This document shows positions 41,738-51,153 of a stretch of DNA of 64,000 nt, piece by piece; the first letter of the stretch is position 1; each line of letters starts with the position of its first letter. The notes under the pieces were generated by a model, which saw only the letters and a program-made list of their open reading frames with translations, ran no database searches and was not told the origin of the DNA. Both the position numbers and the translations under genes were made by a program. This DNA comes from Pseudomonadales bacterium (lineage in GTDB: Bacteria; Pseudomonadota; Gammaproteobacteria; Pseudomonadales; Halieaceae): the NCBI GenBank assembly GCA_024234815.1, contig JACKNO010000002.1, positions 124,001 to 188,000 on the forward strand. The letters are read 5' to 3'.

Positions 41738-43444
41738 ATGAAACAACTGGGAATACTCGACTCGGCATTTATCAATCTCGAACAGACCAATACGCCACAA
41801 CATGTGGGGGGCCTGGGTATATATGACCCGTCCACGGCCCCGGGCGGCTTCGTCCGTTTCAAGGACGTCATCGCCAGCTTTGAGCGGCGGCTGGGCAAGT
41901 TACCGCTGTTTCGCACTCGTATCGTCGAAGTGCCCGGGGGGCTGGACCGGCCCTACTGGGTCAAGGATGCGAATTTTGATGTCGAGTTCCACCTGCGTCA
42001 CATCGCCCTGCCTGAACCCGGGGATTGGCGCCAGCTCTGCATCCAGGTTGCACGTCTGCACTCGCGTCCCCTGGACATGTCGCGCCCCCTCTGGGAGGCC
42101 TATATCATCGAGGGACTGGACAATATCCCCAACCTGCCCGCGGGCTGCTTCGCCGTGTACACCAAGATGCACCACGCCCTGGTCGATGGTGCGGGCGGCT
42201 CGTCTTTCATGGCCGCCCTGCACGACCTGCAGCCGATTCCGGTGCAAGATGACGAGGCCGAGGACGGACCGCGCCTGGTGGACGCCGACCCCAGCATGGC
42301 CGAACTGCTGTCCCGGGCTTCAATCAATGGTGTGAAGAACTCGCTGGCACTGGTGCGCGGCACTGCCCGCAATACTCTCGCGATAGGCAAATATGCGCTG
42401 GACGTGGCCCGCAACCAGATTCCCGCGCCGGACGTTTCGGCGCCCAAGACCATATTCAACCGGGCGGTTGGTCCGCATCGGGTTTTCGATGCCGCCGAAT
42501 TTCCCCTCCAGGGTTTCAAGGCTATAAAGAATGCCACCGATGTCACCCTCAACGATGTTGCGCTGGGTGTTATTGGCGGCGCCCTACAGCGTTATCTGCA
42601 AAGCAGGGGCGAGGCTCCCGAAGAGGGTTCGCTGGCTGCAGCAATTCCGCTCAATATGCGCACGCGCCGCGAAATAAGCGCCGACAACAACCAGGTGGGC
42701 TCGGTATTCGCCTCACTTCACACCGACATTTCCGATCCGATACAACGACTGAACGCCATCAAGGAGTCTACCGCTGAGGCGAAAGTCAGCGGGGAAGCCA
42801 GTCCGATGGTGGATGCGATGAAACTGGCCGGCGTGTTCTCGCCCCTGGTCACCCGCGCCGCCGCCGGCTTCTGGTCTCGCAACGAGCTATCGCGTTTCAT
42901 TCCGATGAATGTATCGACCTGTATCTCAAATGTGCCCGGCCCCGACTTCCCACTCTACTGCGCCGGCGCGCGCATGGTGGATTACTACGGCCTCGGCGTA
43001 CTGACTCCGGGAATGGGCCTGTTCCACCTGGTATTCAGCTATGCCGGCAAAATAACCCTGTCGGTATTGGCAGACCGGGACATCATGCCCGACCCCGAGA
43101 AGTACCACGATTTCCTCGTATCCTCTTACGAGGAACTGTACCGCGCCGCGCTCGGCCCCACGCTGCCGCAAGGCGAAATGGCTGCGGGCCTGGAGGTGGT
43201 ATCACCCAAACGCAATAGCAACGGTAGCGCCGGCAGCAATCCGCAAGCCGCGGCCAAAGCAGTTTCCGCAAGCCGATCCAAAGCGGCATCAACAGCCGCG
43301 CCGAAACGAAAAACAAAAGCCAGGGCGAAATCAGGAGCGGCGACAAAGGCTAAAACCGCCGCCCGGACAAACACAAAGGCAAAGGCCGGGTCTGGAGCGG
43401 CCCGGCCCAAAGCGCGCCCCAAGAGCGCAGCTAAGGTCGGCTGA
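41738..43444 (+). CDS. Wax ester synthase/diacylglycerol acyltransferase with long basic tail
   Basis: Bifunctional WS/DGAT of 568 residues that joins acyl-CoA to a long alcohol or diacylglycerol, forming wax esters or triacylglycerol. The active-site motif HHxxxDG is at H145-H146...D150-G151 (MHHALVDG), followed by SVFASLHTD and CISNVPGPDFPLY (PLW and NVPGP marks of the family) in the second half. Usual length is about 450-500. Here residues 491-568 form a tail with 14 Lys, 7 Arg and no acidic residue, rich in Ala (KRKTKARAKSG, KAKTAARTNTKAKAG). Such a tail resembles histone H1, AlgP or PhaF DNA-binding repeats. Confidence 0.93.
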   Translation: MKQLGILDSAFINLEQTNTPQHVGGLGIYDPSTAPGGFVRFKDVIASFERRLGKLPLFRTRIVEVPGGLDRPYWVKDANFDVEFHLRHIALPEPGDWRQLCIQVARLHSRPLDMSRPLWEAYIIEGLDNIPNLPAGCFAVYTKMHHALVDGAGGSSFMAALHDLQPIPVQDDEAEDGPRLVDADPSMAELLSRASINGVKNSLALVRGTARNTLAIGKYALDVARNQIPAPDVSAPKTIFNRAVGPHRVFDAAEFPLQGFKAIKNATDVTLNDVALGVIGGALQRYLQSRGEAPEEGSLAAAIPLNMRTRREISADNNQVGSVFASLHTDISDPIQRLNAIKESTAEAKVSGEASPMVDAMKLAGVFSPLVTRAAAGFWSRNELSRFIPMNVSTCISNVPGPDFPLYCAGARMVDYYGLGVLTPGMGLFHLVFSYAGKITLSVLADRDIMPDPEKYHDFLVSSYEELYRAALGPTLPQGEMAAGLEVVSPKRNSNGSAGSNPQAAAKAVSASRSKAASTAAPKRKTKARAKSGAATKAKTAARTNTKAKAGSGAARPKARPKSAAKVG

Positions 43445-43636
43445 GCCAGCCACGCTACACAGGGCGCTGCGGCTGCAGCGGGGCAGCTACAGACTCACGT
43501 TGCGCACGCTGCAAAACCCGGCGGAGCTGGTTGTAGATCCGGATCAGGTGTACCATCCGCAACACATACCTGTCACAGAAAACGCGCTGGCAGGCAGCGG
43601 TCGGCCGCATCAAGTCACTCCAGTAGCGAATACCAC

Positions 43637-44449
43637 ATGAGCAAGAGCAAGCGGCGCGAAATTCCCCACTACCGGACACCCATCATCGAGACCCACTGCC
43701 ACCTGGATTATCTCGACGATAACGAACTCGCGACCACTCTGGCTCAATCGGCTGCGGTGGGAATCGAACGCATCATCACAATCGCTGTCTCCCCCGGCAA
43801 CCTGAACAGGGTGCTACAGCTGACGAGGGTAGCCGCGAACATCTGGGGCACCCAGGGCGTGCACCCGCACGAAGCCCAGTCCTACGACGACGAGGTTGAG
43901 GCAATAATCAGGACCCAGGCCGCGGATGAACGTATTCTGGCAATCGGTGAAATCGGCCTGGACTATCACTACGACCACGCGGATCGCGCAGTACAGCGCG
44001 AGGTGTTCGAGCGCCAGTTACAATTGGCCGCCGATCTGGATATGCCGGTGGTAATCCACACCCGCGAGGCGGACGAGGATACCCGCGATATTCTGCGCGT
44101 TTTCGGGCCCGCGTTGAAACGCAAGGGGGTGCTGCACAGCTTTACTTCCAGCGCGGCGCTGGCGGAATACTGCCTGGCCGAGGGGTTTATGCTGGGCTTC
44201 AACGGTATCGCCACGTTTAACCGCGCCGAGAATGTGCGGGAAGTCATCGCCCTGACCCCCGTGGAGCAGATCCTGCTCGAAACAGACGCCCCGTACCTTA
44301 CTCCGGTACCGTACCGGGGCAGACCCAATGCGCCTTTCTATCTGCCGCTGGTCGCCGAAAAGGTGGCCGCGGTCAAGCAGCTGGAGGTAGAGGCGATGCT
44401 GGAACAAATCTATCGCAACAGCCTGGACATTTTTTTCGGAGCCGTTTAA
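43637..44449 (+). CDS. TatD-family metal-dependent hydrolase
   Basis: A 270-residue metallo-beta-alpha barrel enzyme of the TatD/YcfH deoxyribonuclease-like family. Metal ligands are visible in ETHCHLDYL (HxH, about 13-21), the glutamate of IGEIGLDYHYD (near 101-111), the His of VIHTREAD (near 137-144), HSFTSSAA and ETDAPYLTPV (near 215-224). Members work in RNA or DNA 3'-end processing. Its TAA overlaps the rapA ATG by one base (TAATG), so the two are co-translated. Confidence 0.93.
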   Translation: MSKSKRREIPHYRTPIIETHCHLDYLDDNELATTLAQSAAVGIERIITIAVSPGNLNRVLQLTRVAANIWGTQGVHPHEAQSYDDEVEAIIRTQAADERILAIGEIGLDYHYDHADRAVQREVFERQLQLAADLDMPVVIHTREADEDTRDILRVFGPALKRKGVLHSFTSSAALAEYCLAEGFMLGFNGIATFNRAENVREVIALTPVEQILLETDAPYLTPVPYRGRPNAPFYLPLVAEKVAAVKQLEVEAMLEQIYRNSLDIFFGAV

Positions 44450-47211
44450 TGGAATATATTGTCGGACAGCGCTGGGTCAGCCACGCTGACGCTCAACTCG
44501 GCCTCGGCGTCGTCGTGGACTTTGAAGGGCGGCGGGTCACACTCGCCTTTCCCGCTGTCGGCGAAGAGCGCACCTACGCCACTGAAAACGCGCCCCTCAG
44601 CCGACTGCGGTTCAAGGTGGGAGACCGGATATCAACCACTGACGACGTCGAGTTGCTGGTCAGCTCCGTGGTTGAGCGCCAGGGCTTGTTGCTGTACACG
44701 GGCATCGACCACTACGAGGAAGAACGCACTGTCTCGGAGCTGGAGCTGGATGCCTTCGTCCAGCTGACTACACCCCAGCAGCGTCTGCTCAACGGCCACT
44801 TCGACAAAAACAGCGACTTCGCACTGCGTATAGCGACCTTCGAGAACAGCGACCGCCTGCAGCGGTCGGTGGCGCGCGGCCTGCTGGGTTCGCGCACCAG
44901 CCTGCTGCCCCACCAGGTCTATATTGCCAACGAGGTGGGCCAGCGCCATGCACCGAGAATCCTGCTGGCCGACGAGGTCGGACTGGGCAAGACCATCGAG
45001 GCGGGCATGATCATGCATCAGCAACTGCTCACTGGCCGCGCCTCCCGGGTCCTGGTGCTGGTACCCCCCAGCTTGCTGCACCAGTGGCTGGTGGAGATGC
45101 TGCGTCGTTTCAATCTCCATTTCGCCCTGTTTGATGCGGATCGCCTTGCCGAGATGCCTGAGGAAAACCCCTTCGAAAGTGAGCAACTGGTTCTGTGCAG
45201 CCTCGACCTGTTCGATTCGCGCCCGGACCTGCAGGCGCTGGCGATCGCCGCGAACTGGGACCTGGTGGCAATAGACGAGGCCCACCACCTGCACTGGTCA
45301 CCCACTGAAGCCGGTGAGGACTACCTGTTCGTCGAGGCGCTGGCGCGCGCCAGCCAGGGCCTGCTGCTGCTGACCGCGACGCCGGAGCAGATAGGCCAGG
45401 CCAGCCACTTTGCGCGCCTGCGCCTGCTGGACCCCTCGCGGTTTCACGACCTGGAGAGCTTCCAGGCCGAGGAGTCGCAGTACCGACAACTGAGCAAACT
45501 GGTGGACGCCATCGAGGGAGGCCAGGTCCCCGCGGATCTGCCCCCGGGACTGGATCCGTCAACACCCCCCAAGACGCTCATCGCCCAGTTACTGGATCGC
45601 CACGGCACCGGCCGGGTGCTGTTTCGAAATACGCGAGCCGCGGTAAAAGGCTTCCCCCGTCGTATCCTGCACCGCTACCCACTGGCGACGCCGGACCAAT
45701 ACAGCTTCGCCCAGGTTGAGCTGGACGAGCAGTTGCACCCGGAAAAATCATACCTCGACGACAGCTGGCTGTCTTTCGACCCCAGGGTCAAATGGCTGGA
45801 GCAAACCCTCAAGGAACTGCGTCCGGCCAAGGCACTGGTGATCTGCGCCCGCGCGGAGACAGCCGTGGCCCTGGAACACCACCTGCACCTGCGGGCAGGT
45901 ATACGCTCTTCGGCCTTCTACGAAGGGCTTTCGATTATTGAGCGGGATCGCGCGGCCGCCTATTTCGCCGACGAAATCAACGGTGCCCAGACCCTGGTCT
46001 GTTCGGAAATCGGCAGCGAGGGGCGAAATTTCCAGTTTGCCCACAACCTGATCCTGTTCGATCTGCCACTCAATCCCGACCTGCTGGAACAGCGCATCGG
46101 CCGGCTGGACCGCATCGGTCAGCAATCCGATGTGGAAATCCATGTGCCCTGCCTGGTCGGGACGGCGCAGGAAGCCCTGCTGGACTGGTATGACCAGGGG
46201 ATGAACCTGTTTTCCGACAGCTGCTCCGCCGGCTATATGATCTTCCAGTCATTCCGCGACCGACTGCTGCCGCAACTGGCAAAGCGCACCGCGGAATTTG
46301 AGGCACTGCTGGCGGACACGGCGGAGTTTACCGCGCAAACTCGTGCGGAGCTGCGGGAGGGACGCGACCGCCTGCTGGAACGCAACTCCTGTAAGCCCGA
46401 GGTCGCCGCGGCATTGATAGACGAAATCAGAGCCACCGAAGAAGGTGACGCACTGGAGAAATACCTGGAAGCCCTGTGTGAGGCTTTCGGCGTCGACCAG
46501 GAGTTCCACTCGGAACAAACCTTAATCCTGCGGCCCTCGGAACACATGCTGACGGGGCATTTTCCTTTCATCAAGGAAGACGGCACGACAATCACCTTCA
46601 GCCGCGACAAGGCGCTTGCCCGCGAGGACATGGAGTTCGCCAGTTGGGAGCACCCCATGGTTCTGGAAGCCATGGACATGGTGCACTCAACGGAACTCGG
46701 TAATGCCGCGCTGGGGACCATAAAACTCAAGGGGGTCGCCCCGGGCACGATGCTGCTTGAAGCGCTGTTTACCGTGAATTGCGTGGCGCCACGGCCGCTG
46801 CAGGTGGAGCGCTTCCTGCCCTTGTCACCGATGCGCTTGCTGGTGGATGCGCGCGGCAAGGACCTCGCAGAGCTGGTGCCCCACACTCGCCTTAACGACC
46901 TGATCCAGAGTGTGAAGAAATCCACTGCGCTGGCGATCATCAAACAGGTCCACGATGAGGTGGAAGCCAAGATGGCACTGGCCACAGCCCAGGCACAACA
47001 GCGCCTGCAGGGTATTCTGGCGGAAGCGGAAAACGCCATGCGCAAGGACCTGGGCGCAGAGTTGTCCCGCCTGGAGGCCCTGCGCGCCGTGAATCCCTCG
47101 ATCAGGGAGGAGGAGCTGGATCACCTGCGCCACCGCATCGACGAGTGCGCGGTGCATATCCGGCACGCCAACCTGCAACTACAGGCGTTGCGGCTGGTTA
47201 TTACGACCTGA
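44449..47211 (+). CDS. rapA: RapA-like SWI/SNF RNA polymerase-associated ATPase
   Basis: A 920-residue SWI2/SNF2 ATPase that recycles RNA polymerase during transcription. It has the N-terminal Tudor-like start (YIVGQRWVSHADAQLGLG), Walker A DEVGLGKTIEAG (about 177-188), the DEAHH box II (near 278-282) and helicase motifs V/VI in SEIGSEGRNF and EQRIGRLDRIGQ (near 521-560). The C-terminal RapA-specific region follows. E. coli RapA is 968 residues. Coupled by overlap to TatD. Confidence 0.93.
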   Translation: MEYIVGQRWVSHADAQLGLGVVVDFEGRRVTLAFPAVGEERTYATENAPLSRLRFKVGDRISTTDDVELLVSSVVERQGLLLYTGIDHYEEERTVSELELDAFVQLTTPQQRLLNGHFDKNSDFALRIATFENSDRLQRSVARGLLGSRTSLLPHQVYIANEVGQRHAPRILLADEVGLGKTIEAGMIMHQQLLTGRASRVLVLVPPSLLHQWLVEMLRRFNLHFALFDADRLAEMPEENPFESEQLVLCSLDLFDSRPDLQALAIAANWDLVAIDEAHHLHWSPTEAGEDYLFVEALARASQGLLLLTATPEQIGQASHFARLRLLDPSRFHDLESFQAEESQYRQLSKLVDAIEGGQVPADLPPGLDPSTPPKTLIAQLLDRHGTGRVLFRNTRAAVKGFPRRILHRYPLATPDQYSFAQVELDEQLHPEKSYLDDSWLSFDPRVKWLEQTLKELRPAKALVICARAETAVALEHHLHLRAGIRSSAFYEGLSIIERDRAAAYFADEINGAQTLVCSEIGSEGRNFQFAHNLILFDLPLNPDLLEQRIGRLDRIGQQSDVEIHVPCLVGTAQEALLDWYDQGMNLFSDSCSAGYMIFQSFRDRLLPQLAKRTAEFEALLADTAEFTAQTRAELREGRDRLLERNSCKPEVAAALIDEIRATEEGDALEKYLEALCEAFGVDQEFHSEQTLILRPSEHMLTGHFPFIKEDGTTITFSRDKALAREDMEFASWEHPMVLEAMDMVHSTELGNAALGTIKLKGVAPGTMLLEALFTVNCVAPRPLQVERFLPLSPMRLLVDARGKDLAELVPHTRLNDLIQSVKKSTALAIIKQVHDEVEAKMALATAQAQQRLQGILAEAENAMRKDLGAELSRLEALRAVNPSIREEELDHLRHRIDECAVHIRHANLQLQALRLVITT

Positions 47212-47235
47212 CGCTGCGCCCCCCGCGAGGCGGTT

Positions 47236-47823
47236 TCAGTCGCTGCAAAGAATTTCCATTTTGCGCTGTGCCAGGTCCAGTTCTTCGGTGGTCTGCGCGT
47301 TGACCAGCTGGGTCTTGGCGTTGTGGCACTCGGTCGCCTCCTGCTGGAAGCTGTCCTGCAGCTCGGCGACCGCCTTCGCGGAAGCCGACTCGCACATGGT
47401 GGGCGTTACCCTGCGGACATTGGCTGTACTGCCGGTCTCTTCCACGATAACGCAATCGCCGATACGAATTTCCGTCTGGTCGGTGATAACGCGGATAGTA
47501 CTGCCCTCACCGGTGCGCACGGTATAGGCTACGCCGTCGCGACTGCCCTGGGCGAGGCCCGTCATAGCCCCACCGGCCCCGGCACCTATGATTGCGTTGC
47601 GCGCTTTCTTGCTGCTTGATTTGCCGCCGGCCGACAACAGCCCGAGAGAACCCCCTACCAGTGCGCCCAGGCCCGCATCGGAATCCAATTGCACCTTCTG
47701 CGCATTCTCGACAATACCGGTGGTGATTTTGGCGGACTGCCCGGATTTCTGGGCGAAGACCGGCGCTGTGGTGATTGCCAGCGACAGCGTCAACGCAGAA
47801 GCCAGCCCGGTTGTTAATTTCAT
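47236..47823 (-). CDS. Exported glycine-zipper protein (SlyB/17 kDa antigen-like)
   Basis: A 195-residue protein with a signal peptide of about 24 residues (LTTGLASALTLSLAITTAPVFA). A glycine-zipper-type segment follows (LGALVGGSLGLLSAGG, then ARNAIIGAGAGGAMTGLAQG at about 75-95). The segment IRIGDCVIVEETGSTANVRR and an even number of cysteines (C124, C143, C165, C193) lie after it. There is no lipobox, so it is periplasmic or membrane-embedded through the zipper. Function unknown; such proteins stabilise the envelope. It is convergent with rapA. Confidence 0.75.
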   Translation of the reverse strand: MKLTTGLASALTLSLAITTAPVFAQKSGQSAKITTGIVENAQKVQLDSDAGLGALVGGSLGLLSAGGKSSSKKARNAIIGAGAGGAMTGLAQGSRDGVAYTVRTGEGSTIRVITDQTEIRIGDCVIVEETGSTANVRRVTPTMCESASAKAVAELQDSFQQEATECHNAKTQLVNAQTTEELDLAQRKMEILCSD

Positions 47824-47981
47824 ATTCTGTTCTCTCCTTTGTTCCAGCCGCGCCGGGATAGCGTGATTTGCCCGTGATGCAACTGGGTGGGAACCGGTTG
47901 GCAGCCTGCGACTGCAGCGCTCCCCGTGTCAGTATCCGCAATATCGACGCCGACGGTGGAAACAATAATGTAGACCATAGA

Positions 47982-48743
47982 TCACCCGGCCAGCAAATGC
48001 GCGACCGTACGCCGCAGGCGATCCAGGTCCGCGGGACCCGACAGCCGGTGATCACCGGCCTTGACCAGTTGTACCTCGACATCATTTGAGCGGATATTCT
48101 CCGCAAGGCCAAGGGCCAGGCGCCAGGGAACGTCCTCGTCGCACTGCCCCTGAATCAGCCTGACGGGTACCGTGACGTCGATCTCAGCGCCCAGCAGTAG
48201 ATGCGCGTCACCTTCGTCAAGCAGCTCGCGACCGATGCGATAAGGTTCGCCATCGTCATAACAGTTGGGCAAATCCATGTAGCCGGCGTCCTGCAACTGG
48301 CGGCGCTGGGCTTCGCCAAGACTGGCGCGCAGGCGAGCGGTGAAATCGGGAGCGGCAGCCAGGCCCACCAGCGCGAACACCCTGTCGGGGCGTTCCCGCG
48401 CTACCAGCAACATGATCCAGCCGCCCATAGACGAGCCCACGACAAGCTGTGGACCCGAGGTGACCTGGTCCAGCACGGCCAGGGCATCGTCCCGCCAGCG
48501 GCCTATGGAGCCCTCCTCCAGCGCGCCGCTGGAATCCCCGTGCCCGAAATAGTCGAAACGCGTAAACTGCCGACCCTGTTCACGACACCACTGTTCCAGC
48601 GCCAGGGCCTTGATGCCCTGCATATTGGAATTGAAGCCGGCGCAAAACAGTATCCCGGGAACGCTGCCGGGCACATGCCGATATGCGAGCACCGAGCCGT
48701 CCGCCAGCGCCAGGGATGCCGCCTTGTCCACTTCCGGGGCCAT
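47982..48743 (-). CDS. Alpha/beta hydrolase (ABHD10-like)
   Basis: A 253-residue esterase-like protein. GHGDSSGALEEGSIGRW (about 70-86), the nucleophile elbow VGSSMGGW (Ser near 107), the acid in QGQCDEDVPW and AGDHRLSG (His near 235) complete the triad, as in ABHD10-type acyl-thioesterases and acyl-glucuronide esterases. It begins five bases after the stop of the SDR gene, so it is the last gene of the operon. A role as CoA-thioesterase or depalmitoylase in the same pathway is a guess. Confidence 0.85.
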   Translation of the reverse strand: MAPEVDKAASLALADGSVLAYRHVPGSVPGILFCAGFNSNMQGIKALALEQWCREQGRQFTRFDYFGHGDSSGALEEGSIGRWRDDALAVLDQVTSGPQLVVGSSMGGWIMLLVARERPDRVFALVGLAAAPDFTARLRASLGEAQRRQLQDAGYMDLPNCYDDGEPYRIGRELLDEGDAHLLLGAEIDVTVPVRLIQGQCDEDVPWRLALGLAENIRSNDVEVQLVKAGDHRLSGPADLDRLRRTVAHLLAG

Positions 48744-48748
48744 GCCGA

Positions 48749-49522
48749 TCAGGCGGCGGCTACAACGCCGCCATCCAATACAATGGTATGCCCGGCAACC
48801 CAGGCCGAGGCCCGCGCACAAAGATAGATTGCCGTGCCAGCGGCATCCTCGGGGCTGCCGATACGTCCGCGGGGGTATTCGCCCGCCATTTCGTCTGCCT
48901 GGTCGAGCCAGTGCGCTGTCATCTTGCTGGGAAAGAAGCCCGGCGCGATTCCATTGACGTTGATATTCCGCCGCGCCAGGTCGGCGCCAAGATGACGGGT
49001 CAGGTGATGCACGGCCGCCTTGCTGGCGGTATAGGAGTAGTTGTTCATATGCGAGTGCGTAAATCCGTTGACGGAACCGATATTTATCACGCGAGCAGGA
49101 TCTTCCGCAGTACCTGCGGCCTGCAGCGCGGGTAGCAGCTCCCGGGTGAGGAAAAACAGGGATTTCACGTTGAGATCCATTACTTTGTCCCAACCACTTT
49201 CGGGGAAATCCTCGATATCCGCACCCCAGGTGGCACCGGCATTGTTCACCAGTATATGCAGCTTGCTCTCGCGCTCCCTGATAGCGGCGGCGAAGGCGCT
49301 CACCCCCTCTTGACTCGCGAGGTCGGACGGCAGGGCGATGCACTCCCCAAGGGTCGACAACTCCTCCGCCGTGGCTTTGAGTTCATCCTCCTTGCGCGCG
49401 GTTATGTAGGTTCTAACACCGTTTTCAACGAAACCGCGGGCAATCATGGCACCAATGCCACGGGAGCCACCGGTAACGACTGCCACCTTGCCCGAGATAT
49501 CAAACAGATTTTTCATCGACAT
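48749..49522 (-). CDS. Short-chain dehydrogenase/reductase
   Basis: A 257-residue SDR with TGGSRGIGAMIA (about 17-28), NNAGATWGAD near 92-101, the serine of INIGSVNG, and the catalytic pair in YSYTASKAAVHHL. PGFFPSKMT near 189-197 follows the usual substrate-loop position. It resembles RhlG/FabG-like 3-oxoacyl reductases. AGGTTGAGG-like purines lie just before the ATG. Probably acts in the acyl-CoA cluster; substrate not known. Confidence 0.86.
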   Translation of the reverse strand: MSMKNLFDISGKVAVVTGGSRGIGAMIARGFVENGVRTYITARKEDELKATAEELSTLGECIALPSDLASQEGVSAFAAAIRERESKLHILVNNAGATWGADIEDFPESGWDKVMDLNVKSLFFLTRELLPALQAAGTAEDPARVINIGSVNGFTHSHMNNYSYTASKAAVHHLTRHLGADLARRNINVNGIAPGFFPSKMTAHWLDQADEMAGEYPRGRIGSPEDAAGTAIYLCARASAWVAGHTIVLDGGVVAAA

Positions 49523-49570
49523 TCCTCAACCTGATTTAATTTTCAATGAATGAACGGACGAGGTGAGGTT

Positions 49571-51094
49571 TCACGCCGCCGCTGCAAACGCCCTCGCAAT
49601 CACCGCCCGGGTATCCGCCGGATCGATGACAGCGTCTATCTCGAGGTGAGCTGCCGCCTCGGTAGCCCTGCCAACCTCGTACATTCGCGCCAGCAGTTGC
49701 TGATACAACAGCTCGCGCTCGGCGGGGTCCGCCACCGCATCCAGTTCCTTTTTAAAGCCCAGCCTGACCGCACCTTCGAGCCCCATACCGCCAAACTCGC
49801 CGGACGGCCATGAGGCCGCGTAGACGGGGCGTACGAAACTGCCGCCGGTCATGGCCATCGCTCCAAGCCCGTATCCCTTGCGCAGGAAAATCGCCACGAT
49901 GGGTACGGTCATGCCCGCGCCGGCCACGAACAACCGGGACATACTGCGTACCGCTCCCGCTTTCTCGCTGTCGGGGCCCACCATGAAGCCCGGGGTGTCC
50001 GTAAGGGACAGCACTGGCAGGCGCAGGGCGTCGCAGATACCGAGAAAACGCGCGGCCTTTTCAGCGGCCTGGGAATCCACCGCGCCGCCCATCTGCTGGC
50101 AGTCATTGGCGATCAGTGCCAGCGGCCTGCCCTCCAGGCGGATAAAACCGGTAATAACGCTGCGCCCGTATATACGCTGCAACTCGAAAAAAGAGCCGGT
50201 ATCGGCGATCGTCTCTATCACCCGCCGTACGGGGTAGGCCCAGCGCCGATCCTCGGGAATCAGGTCGCGCAGCACCTCCTGCGACGCGGCAGTCCAGGCC
50301 TCCACCGGGCCCTGGAAATAGGATAGCAGCTGGCGGGCGAGAGCCGTGGCGTGGGCCTCATCCTCGGCGACAACGTCCACCACGCCATTCTTCTCCTGTA
50401 CCGCTATGGGGCCTATATCGGTGGGGTCAAATTTCCCCAGGCCACCACCCTCGATCATGGCTGGCCCCGCCATGCCGATCCAGGAGTTGCGTGTGGCAAT
50501 AGTAAAATCGGCACAACCGAACAGCGCCGCATTGCCGGCAAAACAATAGCCGTTGTTCACCGCGATGCGCGGCACCTTGCCGCTGAGCCCCGCCCAGGTG
50601 CTGAAGGAGTTGATATTGAGACCGGCGATCTGGGTTGTAACATCGGTATCCCCGGGGCGCCCACCGCCGCCCTCGGTGTACATCACCAGCGGCAGCGACA
50701 AATCCTCGGCGAGTTCACAGATACGATCGAGTTTCTTGTGGTGAAAAAAGCCCTGGGTTCCGGCCAGTACAGAGTAGTCATTGACGATAATCGCCGCCCT
50801 GCCCCGCTCGGCGCCCACCTGGGCCGCATTGATGGTGCAGGTGCCGGTGATAATGCCATCCCCGGCTGTATTTGATTGCAGGTCTTCATACTCGCGGCGG
50901 CTGCGTTGCGCGGCTACCGCCAGTTGGCCGTATTCCAGGAACGAGCCCGCGTCCGCCAGATCATCCACGTTCTCCCGGGCCGTGCGATAGCCTTTGGCGT
51001 GACGCTTGGCACGCGCCTCGGCCCGATGCTCATCGAGGGTGCGCGCCACCCGGTCGCGCCAGGCGGCCAGTTCCGGTCGGATATCGTCAGTCAT
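49571..51094 (-). CDS. Acyl-CoA carboxylase carboxyltransferase subunit
   Basis: A 507-residue carboxyltransferase of the crotonase-like family that moves CO2 from biotin to an acyl-CoA. Both halves are present. The N-terminal half has RAAIIVNDYSVLAGTQGFFHHKK and GGGGRPGDTDVTTQI near 96-155. The C-terminal half has GRPLALIANDCQQMGGAVDSQAAEKAARF near 320-348 and LSLTDTPGFMVGPDSEKAG. No biotin carboxylase or biotin carrier gene lies anywhere in the window, so a partner must be elsewhere. Its place beside an enoyl-CoA hydratase and a CaiB-type enzyme indicates branched or cyclic acyl-CoA degradation. Confidence 0.88.
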   Translation of the reverse strand: MTDDIRPELAAWRDRVARTLDEHRAEARAKRHAKGYRTARENVDDLADAGSFLEYGQLAVAAQRSRREYEDLQSNTAGDGIITGTCTINAAQVGAERGRAAIIVNDYSVLAGTQGFFHHKKLDRICELAEDLSLPLVMYTEGGGGRPGDTDVTTQIAGLNINSFSTWAGLSGKVPRIAVNNGYCFAGNAALFGCADFTIATRNSWIGMAGPAMIEGGGLGKFDPTDIGPIAVQEKNGVVDVVAEDEAHATALARQLLSYFQGPVEAWTAASQEVLRDLIPEDRRWAYPVRRVIETIADTGSFFELQRIYGRSVITGFIRLEGRPLALIANDCQQMGGAVDSQAAEKAARFLGICDALRLPVLSLTDTPGFMVGPDSEKAGAVRSMSRLFVAGAGMTVPIVAIFLRKGYGLGAMAMTGGSFVRPVYAASWPSGEFGGMGLEGAVRLGFKKELDAVADPAERELLYQQLLARMYEVGRATEAAAHLEIDAVIDPADTRAVIARAFAAAA

Positions 51095-51153
51095 CTATCG
51101 CTCCATCGTCAATCTGACGACAGACTATAGCTGAACTCACCCGCCTGACGACA

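Noticed and set aside
43455..43679. Minus-strand 74-codon frame between the WS/DGAT and TatD genes
   Set aside because: It overlaps the TatD start and has no ribosome site, family motif or neighbour support. The basic helical stretch (LRRVLQRAQ) is not enough to call a gene.
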